Source: JBLHKS01 sp047620505 (GTDB taxonomy: Bacteria > Verrucomicrobiota > Verrucomicrobiia > Verrucomicrobiales > DEV007). From it: a stretch of DNA of 56,517 bases. Location: NCBI GenBank assembly GCA_047620505.1, contig JBLHKS010000019.1:1-56517 (forward strand). The letters are read 5' to 3'. Below are positions 38,356 through 47,183 of this stretch, in pieces. The first letter of the stretch is position 1. Each line of letters starts with the position of its first letter. The notes beneath the pieces were generated by a model. It did not search any database. It had not been told where the DNA came from and worked only from the letters and a program-made list of their open reading frames with translations. Position numbers and translations under genes: made by a program.

Positions 38356-39765
38356 ATGGAATTTACGATGACGATCGATGGTGTCGGCCAAGCTGGAACG
38401 GGAGAAAATTTTGAGGTTTTCAACCCTGCCACAGGCGAGATTTTTGCCGTAGCGCCAGAAGGCAACTCGCAGATCGCGGACCAGGCGGTCGCAGCAGCTG
38501 CTGGCGCGTTTCCCGCTTGGTCGAGCCGCGAAGACCGCGAGCGGGCGGCGCTTCTGCTCGAATGCAGCCGAGTTCTAAAAGGCCAAACCATGAAGCTCGC
38601 TAAACTCCTGACTCAGGAACAGGGAAAACCGCTTCGCGACTCGATGAACGAGATCATGGGCGCGGCGGTTGCGATGCGGCACGCGGCCGAAATGGACACT
38701 CCGCCGGCGATCGAAAACCTGGCCGATGGGATCGAAATCCTGCGTCGGCCGCGAGGTGTCGTTGCGGCGATCACACCGTGGAATTTTCCGGTGATTCTCG
38801 CGATCTGGAAAATCGCCCCGGCGCTTCGAGCTGGAAACACGATCGTCCTCAAGCCCTCGCCGTTCACGCCCCTGACAAGCCTCGAAATCGGCAGGCTGTT
38901 TCGGGAAATCCTACCTCCGGGCGTTCTCAACGTGATCAGCGGAAAGAGCGATGAACTTGGCGAAGCGCTAACGAAAAATCCTGACGTCCGGATGATCACG
39001 CTGACCGGATCGGTCGAAACCGGCAAGGCTGTCGCGCGAGCAGCTGCTGACGACCTCAAGCATGTCGTCCTTGAACTTGGCGGCAACGACGCAGCGATCG
39101 TTCTGCCTGACGCAGATCCTACGAAAATCGCGAAGGACCTTTTCCAAGGCGCTTTTCGCAACTGCGGCCAGCTCTGCCTCGCCATCAAACGGCTCTACGT
39201 TCACGATTCGATTTTCGCTTCCGTGGTCGATGAATTGAAGTCGATCGCCGAGAGTCTGGTCGTTGGCGATGGGCTTGAACGTGGAATTGAACTCGGCCCG
39301 CTCAACAATCTGCCGCAGCTCGAACGAGTCGAGTTTCTCGTCAACGATGCTCGGGAAAATGGCGCTCGGATCGTAACTGGCGGGTCTCGGCGACCCGGTC
39401 CCGGATTTTTCTTTGAGCCGACGATCGTCGACGAAATCCAGGAAGGCATTGCCTTGGTCGACGAGGAGCAATTCGGGCCGGTGCTTCCAGTGATTCGATA
39501 CGATGATGTTGAAGATGCCGTCGCTCGCGCTAACGCGAGTTCGTTCGGGCTCGGCGGATCGGTCTGGTCATCGGATCCGGCTCGAGCCGCGGACGTCGCG
39601 TCGAAACTGGACTGCGGTGCGATCTGGGTAAACGGCCATGGCGAAACCGATCCTGGCGCTCCGATCGGCGGCAAAAAATTGTCCGGAATCGGCTATGCAA
39701 ATGGTCAGGCGGGGCTTGGCGAATTTCTGGAATTGCGAACGCTTTATCGAGGGCGTTCGGCTTGA
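38356..39765 (+). CDS. NAD(P)-dependent aldehyde dehydrogenase
   Basis: A 469-residue enzyme of the ALDH superfamily that oxidises an aldehyde to a carboxylate. Visible motifs are the cofactor-binding ITPWNFPV, the general base Glu240 in LELGG and the nucleophile Cys274 in FRNCGQLC. Length and motifs fit the succinate-semialdehyde/betaine-aldehyde-like branch, but the substrate is unknown. An aldehyde from oxidative cleavage by the carotenoid-oxygenase-like enzyme (47184) is one idea. A perfect palindrome just upstream suggests specific repression. Confidence 0.92.
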   Translation: MEFTMTIDGVGQAGTGENFEVFNPATGEIFAVAPEGNSQIADQAVAAAAGAFPAWSSREDRERAALLLECSRVLKGQTMKLAKLLTQEQGKPLRDSMNEIMGAAVAMRHAAEMDTPPAIENLADGIEILRRPRGVVAAITPWNFPVILAIWKIAPALRAGNTIVLKPSPFTPLTSLEIGRLFREILPPGVLNVISGKSDELGEALTKNPDVRMITLTGSVETGKAVARAAADDLKHVVLELGGNDAAIVLPDADPTKIAKDLFQGAFRNCGQLCLAIKRLYVHDSIFASVVDELKSIAESLVVGDGLERGIELGPLNNLPQLERVEFLVNDARENGARIVTGGSRRPGPGFFFEPTIVDEIQEGIALVDEEQFGPVLPVIRYDDVEDAVARANASSFGLGGSVWSSDPARAADVASKLDCGAIWVNGHGETDPGAPIGGKKLSGIGYANGQAGLGEFLELRTLYRGRSA

Positions 39766-39795
39766 AATCTGGCGCGAAAAGAATTACCCAACGGA

Positions 39796-40272
39796 ATGTC
39801 CGATCAGAATCAGAATATCAAAGTCGCTCACAGTTTCCGCGAAGCTTTGTGGAGCACCGACGACAATTCTGATCTCCTCGACAAAGTCATCGCGCCGGGC
39901 TGCGTCGTCCACGGTCGAGCTCCGTTCGCAACCGGGTTCGACGCCGGTCAAATTGCGATTCGGCAGCTGATCGAATTCTACCGGCTTACCTTCAGCGAAA
40001 TCCAGATGACGGTGGAGCGGACGACTTCGGACGGCGATCTCGTGACGCTGCTCTGGCGTGCTCGGGCTCGACACACAGGCGATCTCCTCGGGGCCGCGCC
40101 GACCAATCGAGAGGTCGAGACGACTGGAATGGATCTGCTTCGATTCGAAGATGGCCGGATCGCCGAAGGCTGGATCATGTGGGACGAGATCGGGCTGTTA
40201 GGCCAGCTGTTCGGGGCCGGCGGCGGCGAAACGCCTGATCTGCTGAGGATTGTCGATCGCCTACGCGGCTGA
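39796..40272 (+). CDS. SnoaL-like / ester cyclase family protein
   Basis: A 158-residue cone-shaped alpha+beta protein of the SnoaL/NTF2-like superfamily. It shows the pattern VIAPGCVVHGR, TSDGDLVTLLWRARARHTGDLLG, then GMDLLRFEDGRIAEGWIMWDEIGLLGQLG-type ending. SnoaL proteins include polyketide cyclases, epoxide hydrolases and many proteins of unknown role. The start is 30 bp after the aldehyde dehydrogenase, so the two are probably co-transcribed. Its 3' end overlaps the converging AhpD-like gene by 12 bp. Confidence 0.78.
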   Translation: MSDQNQNIKVAHSFREALWSTDDNSDLLDKVIAPGCVVHGRAPFATGFDAGQIAIRQLIEFYRLTFSEIQMTVERTTSDGDLVTLLWRARARHTGDLLGAAPTNREVETTGMDLLRFEDGRIAEGWIMWDEIGLLGQLFGAGGGETPDLLRIVDRLRG

Positions 40273-41316
40273 TTGGCCTGGTGCCAGGCGATTTCCGATC
40301 CGCTTCGCAATCGTGAAGCAGGCCCAAGCTACCGTCGCGACGAGTTCCCGATCGGTCGCGCCGCTCGTCCGGGCCTTGGCGATGTCGTCGTCGCAAACCT
40401 GATACGAAGCGAGCATGCTTAGCAGCCCGAGTCGGGCCAACGCGTTCTCTTTCTCATCTAAGCCGTGGCCTTCGACTGCTGAGTCGAGCCAATCGCGGCC
40501 CATCCCGGGTTTTTGATCGTCCCATTCGGGCAGCGCGTCCTTCAGCAGCTGCTGGACCTGCGGCGAGACCGACTGATCGGCCTCGCGACCGATGGCTTGA
40601 TCGAATCGAGCGAGGGCGGCGGCGACGTTTGGAGACGCGGATGCCCAGCTTAGCTCGGAAGAGAGTTCAGCCTCGGGCAGAAATTGTAGAGAAGCGCCGG
40701 GCTCGAACTTGACGGCGAAAAACTGTCGGATCATCCGCGCGCCAAACCAACGCATCATCTTTTTCAGAAACGGCGCCCGTTTTGGCGTCGGCAAGGGTGA
40801 CTCCTCGAGGAAGACGTTGACGATTCGATTTAAATAATGAAATCCCACGACGATCGCGAGCATTTCGGGTAAATCTGCGGGATCGGGCGCGAATCCGGAT
40901 TCTTTTCCGGTCGCCCAGCCGACAGCTTGAGCGACTGGCTCGTCCTCGATTTCTTCCGGAACTCCGCGCGCGATCGCGTCGGCGATTCCAGGTTGGCGCA
41001 GGCTGTGTAGAGCCATTTCGTGGCTGTCGATGCAGAACGGACATTGGTTCTGATTCGAAACGACGAGGCTGAGGGCTTCCTTGATCTGCCTGGGAACCTC
41101 GCCAACGACGAGCGTTTCTCGGAGGAGAATCCACATGCCCGCGTAAAGATCGCGCGAAGGGCTGTGGAGCAGGACCGGGGCCGGAATGAACCCGAATTCG
41201 CGGATCATCTGAGCCTGAAGTTCGGTTTCGTTCTTGTGATCGACAGCGTTGAGATATCGAACCAGCTTCGGCTGAGACTTCCCAATCTGGGAGAGCATGA
41301 AATTGCTGAATCCCAT
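40261..41316 (-). CDS. AhpD-like carboxymuconolactone decarboxylase family protein
   Basis: A 351-residue, all-helical protein. The AhpD signature NQCPFCIDSHE gives the CxxC pair Cys92-Cys95 and His99. At twice the usual length it probably carries a second, motif-less helical half (about 190-350). Family members are peroxide-reducing or disulfide-handling enzymes. It is the last gene of the long minus-strand operon, 24 bp after the DinB-fold gene, and adds a third thiol-redox protein to the locus. Confidence 0.82.
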   Translation of the reverse strand: MGFSNFMLSQIGKSQPKLVRYLNAVDHKNETELQAQMIREFGFIPAPVLLHSPSRDLYAGMWILLRETLVVGEVPRQIKEALSLVVSNQNQCPFCIDSHEMALHSLRQPGIADAIARGVPEEIEDEPVAQAVGWATGKESGFAPDPADLPEMLAIVVGFHYLNRIVNVFLEESPLPTPKRAPFLKKMMRWFGARMIRQFFAVKFEPGASLQFLPEAELSSELSWASASPNVAAALARFDQAIGREADQSVSPQVQQLLKDALPEWDDQKPGMGRDWLDSAVEGHGLDEKENALARLGLLSMLASYQVCDDDIAKARTSGATDRELVATVAWACFTIAKRIGNRLAPGQSAA

Positions 41317-41340
41317 TTTCGGGTGCCTCGAAAACGTTGA

Positions 41341-42012
41341 TCAGGCCTCTGCCGTTTCAGGCTCGACGCTCTCCGCCGCCTTTTCAGGAATCAGGGCGTC
41401 GAAATCCGGATGATGCCATTCTTCGTGCATCGTCATCGTGTCGAGCAGTTCAGGAACCGTGTGTCGGCCGAAAACCGAGTGAGTCAGGACCAGCTCGTTG
41501 TAGTCGATTTCCGAATGAGCATCGAAAATGCTATCCAAAATAAGCATCGAATTCTTCAGCCTTTCCCTCAATTCATCAGCCGGGTGACCGCCTTCTGGGA
41601 GCCACTGAGTGGGATTTTGAATCGGAAAATGCCGTGAACGGATGAAGGCCTTCCGAAAGCTCGGCACGGACATCGCCACGCCGGTCGCGAGTTTAAAAAA
41701 CGGCTCGAGATAAGGCATGGCTTTCTTCGGGACGAACGAAGGAGAGACGTCGTAGTCCTTAAATCCACGCGTGAGGCTCGGCTTTTCCCCGCGAACCGAC
41801 AACTCGATCAGCTCGCCGATTTCGCTGGTTAACGAAGTCATGATCCGAACGATGTGGTCAGCGAGTTCGCCGATCGACCATTTTCCGGCCTCACCGAGAT
41901 TCCAACCGCTCTTTGCCGGGCACCGATCAAAGTCTTCCTGCGAGCACTCGCTGATCTTCTCGAGGGTCTTCGCCCTCGCTTCCTTCAGTTGGCCGAGTGA
42001 GTCCGGAATCAT
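41341..42012 (-). CDS. DinB-fold putative metal-dependent protein (copy 2)
   Basis: A 223-residue paralogue of the protein at 25807. I chose the ATG at 42012 (MIPDSLGQLKEARAKTL) because upstream codons overlap the preceding gene and are Arg/Ser/Pro-rich shadow sequence. GELADHIV and MHEEWHHPDF supply the three metal-binding histidines. Both copies share RAKTLE near the N-terminus and a VGSHTVP/FGRHTVP segment before the HEEWH motif. It lies 17 bp downstream of the second CRTAC1/UnbV gene. Confidence 0.77.
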   Translation of the reverse strand: MIPDSLGQLKEARAKTLEKISECSQEDFDRCPAKSGWNLGEAGKWSIGELADHIVRIMTSLTSEIGELIELSVRGEKPSLTRGFKDYDVSPSFVPKKAMPYLEPFFKLATGVAMSVPSFRKAFIRSRHFPIQNPTQWLPEGGHPADELRERLKNSMLILDSIFDAHSEIDYNELVLTHSVFGRHTVPELLDTMTMHEEWHHPDFDALIPEKAAESVEPETAEA

Positions 42013-42029
42013 GATTTTTGAGGTCAAAC

Positions 42030-44594
42030 TTACTGGCCGAGACCGGCCGTCTCTTCTTCTGGAACCGCCGGGACACTTGGAGCGGGAGTCGGCTCTTCGG
42101 AGATCGGTCCTGGGACTGGGACTGGGACTGGGACTGGAATCTCGCCTTCGACAATCGAGCATTCGCGATTCACCAAGCCTAGCTGAGTGGCGGCTTCGCC
42201 GGAAATACTCTGCTCAGTTCCGCTCGGCCAGGCAATGCGGATTTCCATGATGGTGTCGGCTTCACCGAGGCCAAAATGAACTGCCTTTTCGGACTGAGCC
42301 GCGTAGCCCGCGCCCGCTTCGACGAGACGGACGAGCGTCCGCGTTTCGCCGTCCTTTTCGATATCGACTTCTACTCGAGCGCCGAACGCATCGAGGCTGC
42401 TGGCGTGACCGGAATCTGATTTCGCAGGATCTCCGGTCAACTTTGCCCGAAAGAAATTCCCCGTCCCGCCCATGCGGTTGAGGTAAATCGTTGGCGGAGC
42501 GGCGTTGTTGTTGATCACGAGGTCCGGACTTCCGTCGTTGTTGAGATCGGCCACGGAGACTGCGCGGCTTTCTTCAACTTCGTCGCAGCCCATCGGCCGA
42601 GCGATGTCGGAAAACTTCCCGTTATCCAGGTTTGAGAATAGAAGATTGTATTCATTGCCGTTCCACGAATTGACGTCCACGAATTCCTGGCTGAAGAAAT
42701 CTCCTCTTTTGTAAGCTGTAAGCTGTGCGACCGCACCGCTGAGGAACGGTAGTCAGAGGTCGTCCGGGATCTTGCCCGTAATCCATCCATTAGCCGCGTA
42801 GATGTCGGTGTCCGCGTCGTTGTCAGGGTCGAAAAGCGCGACCGACCATCCCCATCCTGCACGATTCGTGCAGCTTTCGCGAGCTTCGCGGAAGGTGCCG
42901 TCGCCTCGGTTGAGGAAGAGCGAATTTCCTTCGCCTGCCATTTTTCCGAGAGCGCGCCAGTCGCCCTGCGTCACTCCGTAGAGATCCCAGAACTCGCCGA
43001 AATCCTTGATCATCCACTTGGAACGCAGCGTATTTCGAACGTAGTAATCGAGCGCAACACTCTCGCCGAGCCACCGCTGGTTTGAGTAAATGTTAGAAGT
43101 ATAAATATCGATCAGCCCGTCGCTGTTCAGGTCGCCAAAGACGATGCCCATGCCACCGCTGAAGTCGAGAGTTCCGGCTTCTTTAGCAATTTCGGTGAAG
43201 GTGCCGTCGCCGTTGTTGTGGAAAATCGATTTCCGTCCGAAATCGTTCGCAACCCCGATGTCAGTCCAGCCATCACCGTCGAGATCGCCAGCACAAGTCG
43301 CCAGACTCCAGCCGGTGTCGCCGACTCCGGCTTTTTCCGTCACGTCCTCGAATTTCTTTCCACCAACATTTCGGAAAAGCCGGTTAGGCTGGCCGTTACG
43401 GGCGTAAAATGGGATTCGAGGGACTTCGTTAATCGAGTCGCCGTTGACCGCCAAGTAGACATCGACGAAGCCGTCGCGGTCGTAATCAAGCAGGGTCGAA
43501 GAGATGCTTTCCCCGTTGAAATCCATGTTCATCTCCTTGGCTTTGTCGACGAAAACGCCGTCGCCTTGATTCACGAAGAGCTGGTTGGGAGCGAGGTAGC
43601 GAGCGACGAAAAGGTCCTTGTCGCCATCGTTGTCGAAGTCCGCGAAGAGGGCAGAGTGCGCGCGGTCGATACCTTCCAACCCAGCAGCTGCTGTCACGTC
43701 CTCGAATTTTGGAGTCCCGCTCGAGTCGTTTCCAGTGTTCCTGAGAAGGCGGCTGCTGACTCCATCGAGGAAGAAAAGATCGATGAGGCCGTCTCCATCG
43801 TAATCTGAAGTCGCGAGCCCACCACCAGCGTGCTGGATCACAGCGAATTTCAGGACGACTCCGGGTGCTTCGGGATCGAGATTCGGATCGCGTTTGTGAA
43901 CGTAGGAAATCCCGGCTTTCTCTAGATCCAAGAGTTCAAAACCCGGCTGAACGCTTGCGACCCGCGTGTTGTCGACTTCGTCGTCCAGGAACAGCTCGCC
44001 CTTGACGATTTCCCATTTTTGCTCGCCCTCAACGGCGCGAAACCACCAGCGGTAGAAGAATCGGTCTTGAAGCACGCGACCGTCGCGGTCTTCTCCGTCG
44101 AGAACGAATTTCACCGTCGCACGAGCCGTTTCGAACGGTTGGATGTCCTCCGCGAGGTTGATTTTGCAGGCGATTTGTTTAACGGATTTGAGTCCGCTGA
44201 CATAAGCCTGCAATTCCTCTTTGAGTTTTTCGCGATCGTAATCCTCGTCGCCTACCTTCTGAATGTAAGAATGGAAGACGCCGTTGACTTCGGTCTCTTC
44301 ACCAAGCGTCCACTGCCCGCGACCGGGCGAAGAATAATCGTGGGCGTAGTAATCGAGGAGCTTGTCCACGTTACCAGAGTCGACAGCGGCGATCACTTCC
44401 TTGCCATAGGCTTTGAGGAAAGTGTTGATGTTCGCGCCTGATTTCAGGTAACCGCCGTACTTCTCGTCTTCGCGGCCAGCCCAGATCAAAAAGATACTGA
44501 GGGCAAGCGCCATCACTAAAAACGAGCCGAAGCAGAAGAAGCAGAACTTCCGCAATTTGGGACGGTTTTTCAGGAATCCCGGAATGATTTTCAT
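42030..44594 (-). CDS. CRTAC1/ASPIC-UnbV protein B with in-frame TGA (candidate selenoprotein)
   Basis: Read through the TGA at 42753-42755, this is one 854-residue protein: an N-terminal signal anchor (17-39), a helical domain (about 45-200), FG-GAP/VCBS repeats with motifs such as YDGDGLIDLFF and FDNDGDKDLFV, then position 614 (TGA) after GKIPDDL, a further VCBS motif LNNDGSPDLVI, the ASPIC/UnbV domain (FGLGEADTIMEIRIAWPSG) and a Pro/Val tail. The frame is unchanged across the TGA. Residues on both sides match the neighbouring paralogue, which has its TGA at the same place. A GGUC-loop hairpin follows. The anchor puts the propeller and residue 614 outside the cytoplasm. Alternatives are readthrough with another amino acid, or two separate genes. 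Confidence 0.8.
42111..42134 (-). repeat. Hexanucleotide microsatellite (TGGGAC x4 on the plus strand)
   Basis: Four exact 6-bp units within CRTAC1 protein B, coding alternating Val-Pro in the C-terminal tail. Because the unit is two codons, length changes would keep frame and only alter a flexible linker. Confidence 0.85.
42723..42755 (-). promoter_or_regulatory. Candidate SECIS-like element B (TGA + GGUC hairpin)
   Basis: Counting downstream from the TGA on the coding strand, GUGC-GGUC-GCAC forms a 4-bp stem and GGUC loop at +17 to +28 (plus-strand 42725-42736); a further C-G pair at +15/+30 lies beyond a mismatch. The loop is at +21 to +24, the same place as in paralogue A. The E. coli fdhF SECIS, from memory, presents GGUC in its apical loop at about +19 to +22. 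Confidence 0.6.
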
Positions 44595-44618
44595 AAAATT
44601 AAAAGACCGAAAAAGCGA

Positions 44619-47123
44619 TCAATCGCCGGAAGCCGAAGTTTCAACGGCTGGGGCAGGAGCTGGAGTTGGAGCCGTGACAGGCGCAGTGGCCGGAGTTTCC
44701 GGCAGCATCGTCATCTCGCTCGAGCCCTTTTCGCCGCTGGCACCTTGAGTAATCGAAATTACGCGATTTGAAGGAATGTTGAAGAAAACGTCGGTTCCGC
44801 CACGAGGGCCTATCCAGTTAACTGTGAGTTTCTTGATCTCTTCGTGTTTGCCCAATCCAAAGTGGAGTCGAAGGCTGCTTTGCGAGGCGTAGGCGGAGCC
44901 GATCAGCACGTGGCGGAATTGCTCAGTGCCGTCAGCCAGTTCGATTACGACTTCCGATCCAGCTGCGTCGCGATTGACGGTGCTGCCGGTGAGATCGACT
45001 TCGAGCCAGTTCTGACGAGCGCCGATATTATTTCGATAGAGAACCGGCGCGATGCTTTCGGACATTCCTGGGTTGCCGTTCACGACCATGTCCATGTCTC
45101 CGTCGTTGTCGAAGTCCGCGACCGCGACTGCTCGGGCATCCATGATGCTGTCGGCACCGACCGCCATGGCGACGTCGACAAACTGACCGTTTCCAAGATT
45201 TCGGAGGAGCACGTTGGTTTCATTTCCGTTCCAGGAATTATCGCCACGGAACTCGTCTGAGTAGAACTTACCTTCTTTGTAACCGCTGATGTCCGCGACC
45301 GCGGACGAAACATATGGTAGTCAGAGGTCGTCCGGGTTTTTCCCCGTTATCCACCCGTTAACCGCGTAAATATCTTGATGGCCGTCGTTGTCGTAGTCGA
45401 AGACGACAGAGCCCCAGAACCATCCGTGCGGATTGACATTGGCCTCCTCACTTGGATCTTCAAACGTTCCGTCGCCGTTGTTCAAGAACATCGAATTGCC
45501 TCGAATCACGCGATCGCCGAGAGCAGCCCAGTCGCCGTCCAGCAAACTGACGACCTCGTCCAACAGCGCTTTATCTTCGCTCAGCGTTCCCTGCTTGAAG
45601 GAGGTCATGAAGTAATTTTTGAGCGTCGCTTCGTTGCCGAACCACCGCTGGCCCGAGTGGACGTTCGAAACAAAAATGTCGAGGTCTTTATCATTATCGA
45701 GATCCGCAAACGAAGCACTCATGCCGTAGCTGATATCGATCGTGCCGCTGGCGACGCTGACATCGGTGAAGGTCCCGTCGCCTTCATTGTGGTAAAGGGA
45801 ATTGCGGCCGAAATCATTCGAAACGTAGAGATCGAGCAGGCCGTCGGAATCGTAATCGCCCCAAGCGACGCCGAGGCTCAGGCCACCATCACGGACGCCG
45901 GCTTCTTCGGTCACGTCAGTGAATTTCAGGTCCCCATCGTTCTTAAGCAAGGTGTTGCCTTCGCTGTTGCGGGTGTAGAACAAGGTGGTCGGCAAATTGG
46001 TCCGAGGATCGAGGTAACGACCGATGTAAAGATCGAGCAGCCCGTCATTGTTGTAGTCAGCAGCTGCTGCGACTGTCACGAAAATATGGCCGAGATTCGC
46101 CTCCTCGGTTACGTCCGTGAATTTTCCGCCGTCGTTGCGGTAGAGTTTGTTCTCAGCGGTGGATCGACCGATGAACAGCTCCGGATCGCCATCGTTGTCG
46201 AAGTCGGCGAAAACAGAAACGTGCGCCGCCTTCAACTCCATCGGGAGCCCGACTTCAGCCGTCACGTCCTTGAAAGTCCCGTCGCCCTGATTCCGGTAAA
46301 GACGCGGGCTAACTCCGTCACCGAAGAATATGTCCTGCCAGCCGTCGCCGTCGTAGTCGCCAGTTGAGACGCCGCCGTGAGCGTACTGCATAATTTCGAA
46401 GACCTCAGGTTTCCAACCCTCTTCCTTCAACATCGGATTGTGGACCGATTGAAATTCAATTCCAGACTCCTCGGTCACATCGGCAAACCCAGCTCCGTCG
46501 CCGCGAACCGTCACGCCGCGAATAAGATCCTGACGTTGAATTTTCCACCCGCCGTCGTTCACCAGGGAGAGACGAAAATGGGCGTGCGTTTCGACTAACT
46601 GACCGTCTTCCTCTCTGCCACGGAGCCAGAGAAGCGTTTTCAGCGTCGCGGAATCCAAACCGTCGTTTTCTTCGATCGCTTCGATCTTGAATTTTGCCAG
46701 GCTGACATAGCGCATCTCGTCCAGCAATTCGTCGATCTGCCCTTTGATATCGTCCTTCTTGAAAGCTCGCAGGTTTTCCTCTTCCCAAAGAAAAACCTTC
46801 AGAGTTCCGTCTGCTTCGGTGTCTTCCCAGAACAGATTCCCGCCCCAGTCACCGGCCGAAGCATCGGCGTATTCGTCGGCGTAATTTGCGAGAATTTCCT
46901 CGGCGTTTCGGCGCTTTACCGAAGATGCGTAATTGCCGAGGAATTTGTTCAGCGTTGAACCCAGTTCGTAAACTTCTTTGGCGTCAGAGCTGATCTTCCA
47001 AGCCATAAAGCCCATCACGCCTCCGACTAACAAAGCCAGAACTACGATGATGCCGGTGATTCGGAATATCCACTTTCTCAGTGGAGACTTCCCGGCGTTG
47101 TTTTCTTCTTTTGAATCAGACAT
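44619..47123 (-). CDS. CRTAC1/ASPIC-UnbV protein A with in-frame TGA (candidate selenoprotein)
   Basis: An 834-residue protein if the TGA at 45321-45323 (codon 601) is read through. It has a signal anchor (20-43), a helical domain (about 45-200), FG-GAP/VCBS repeats (YDGDGWQDIFF, FDNDGDPELFI, YNNDGLLDLYI, YDNDGHQDIYA), then GKNPDDL-TGA-LPYV, another VCBS motif FDNDGDMDMVV, an ASPIC/UnbV domain (FGLGKHEEIKKLTVNWIG) and an Ala/Pro tail. The reading frame is continuous, and protein similarity to paralogue B persists after the TGA (NSWNGNE in B, NSWNGNE in A). The downstream half lacks a convincing start of its own. It is 60 bp after the carotenoid-oxygenase gene and 24 bp before paralogue B. It is predicted to be periplasmic and redox-active if residue 601 is selenocysteine. 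Confidence 0.8.
45291..45323 (-). promoter_or_regulatory. Candidate SECIS-like element A (TGA + GGUC hairpin)
   Basis: The coding strand has GUCCGC-GGUC-GCGGAC (plus-strand 45291-45306), a perfect 6-bp stem with a GGUC loop at +21 to +24 from the TGA. Compared with element B, pairs +18/+27 (C-G versus U-A), +17/+28 (C-G versus G-C) and +15/+30 (G-C versus C-G) change on both sides and keep pairing, while the loop and the two closing pairs are identical. Confidence 0.65.
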
Positions 47124-47183
47124 GTCAGTATGTGAGGCAGATTTCGGATCTTAGAAAGTTTGGTCCTGATCGCAAGAGCGATT

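Noticed and set aside
41341..42162. Longer start for the second DinB-fold protein
   Set aside because: The extra 50 codons overlap the preceding CRTAC1 gene and read as Arg/Ser/Pro-rich shadow; the ATG at 42012 aligns with the paralogue.
42030..45323. Four separate short genes, or two genes broken by nonsense mutations
   Set aside because: Both paralogues have the TGA at the same residue, keep the same frame after it, stay similar in protein sequence beyond it and share a hairpin at identical spacing. Independent decay would not produce this, and the downstream halves lack good starts.
45375..46367. A 330-codon plus-strand frame opposite CRTAC1 protein A
   Set aside because: It is Val/Ile/Glu-rich shadow sequence complementary to the FG-GAP repeats, with no domain or ribosome binding site.
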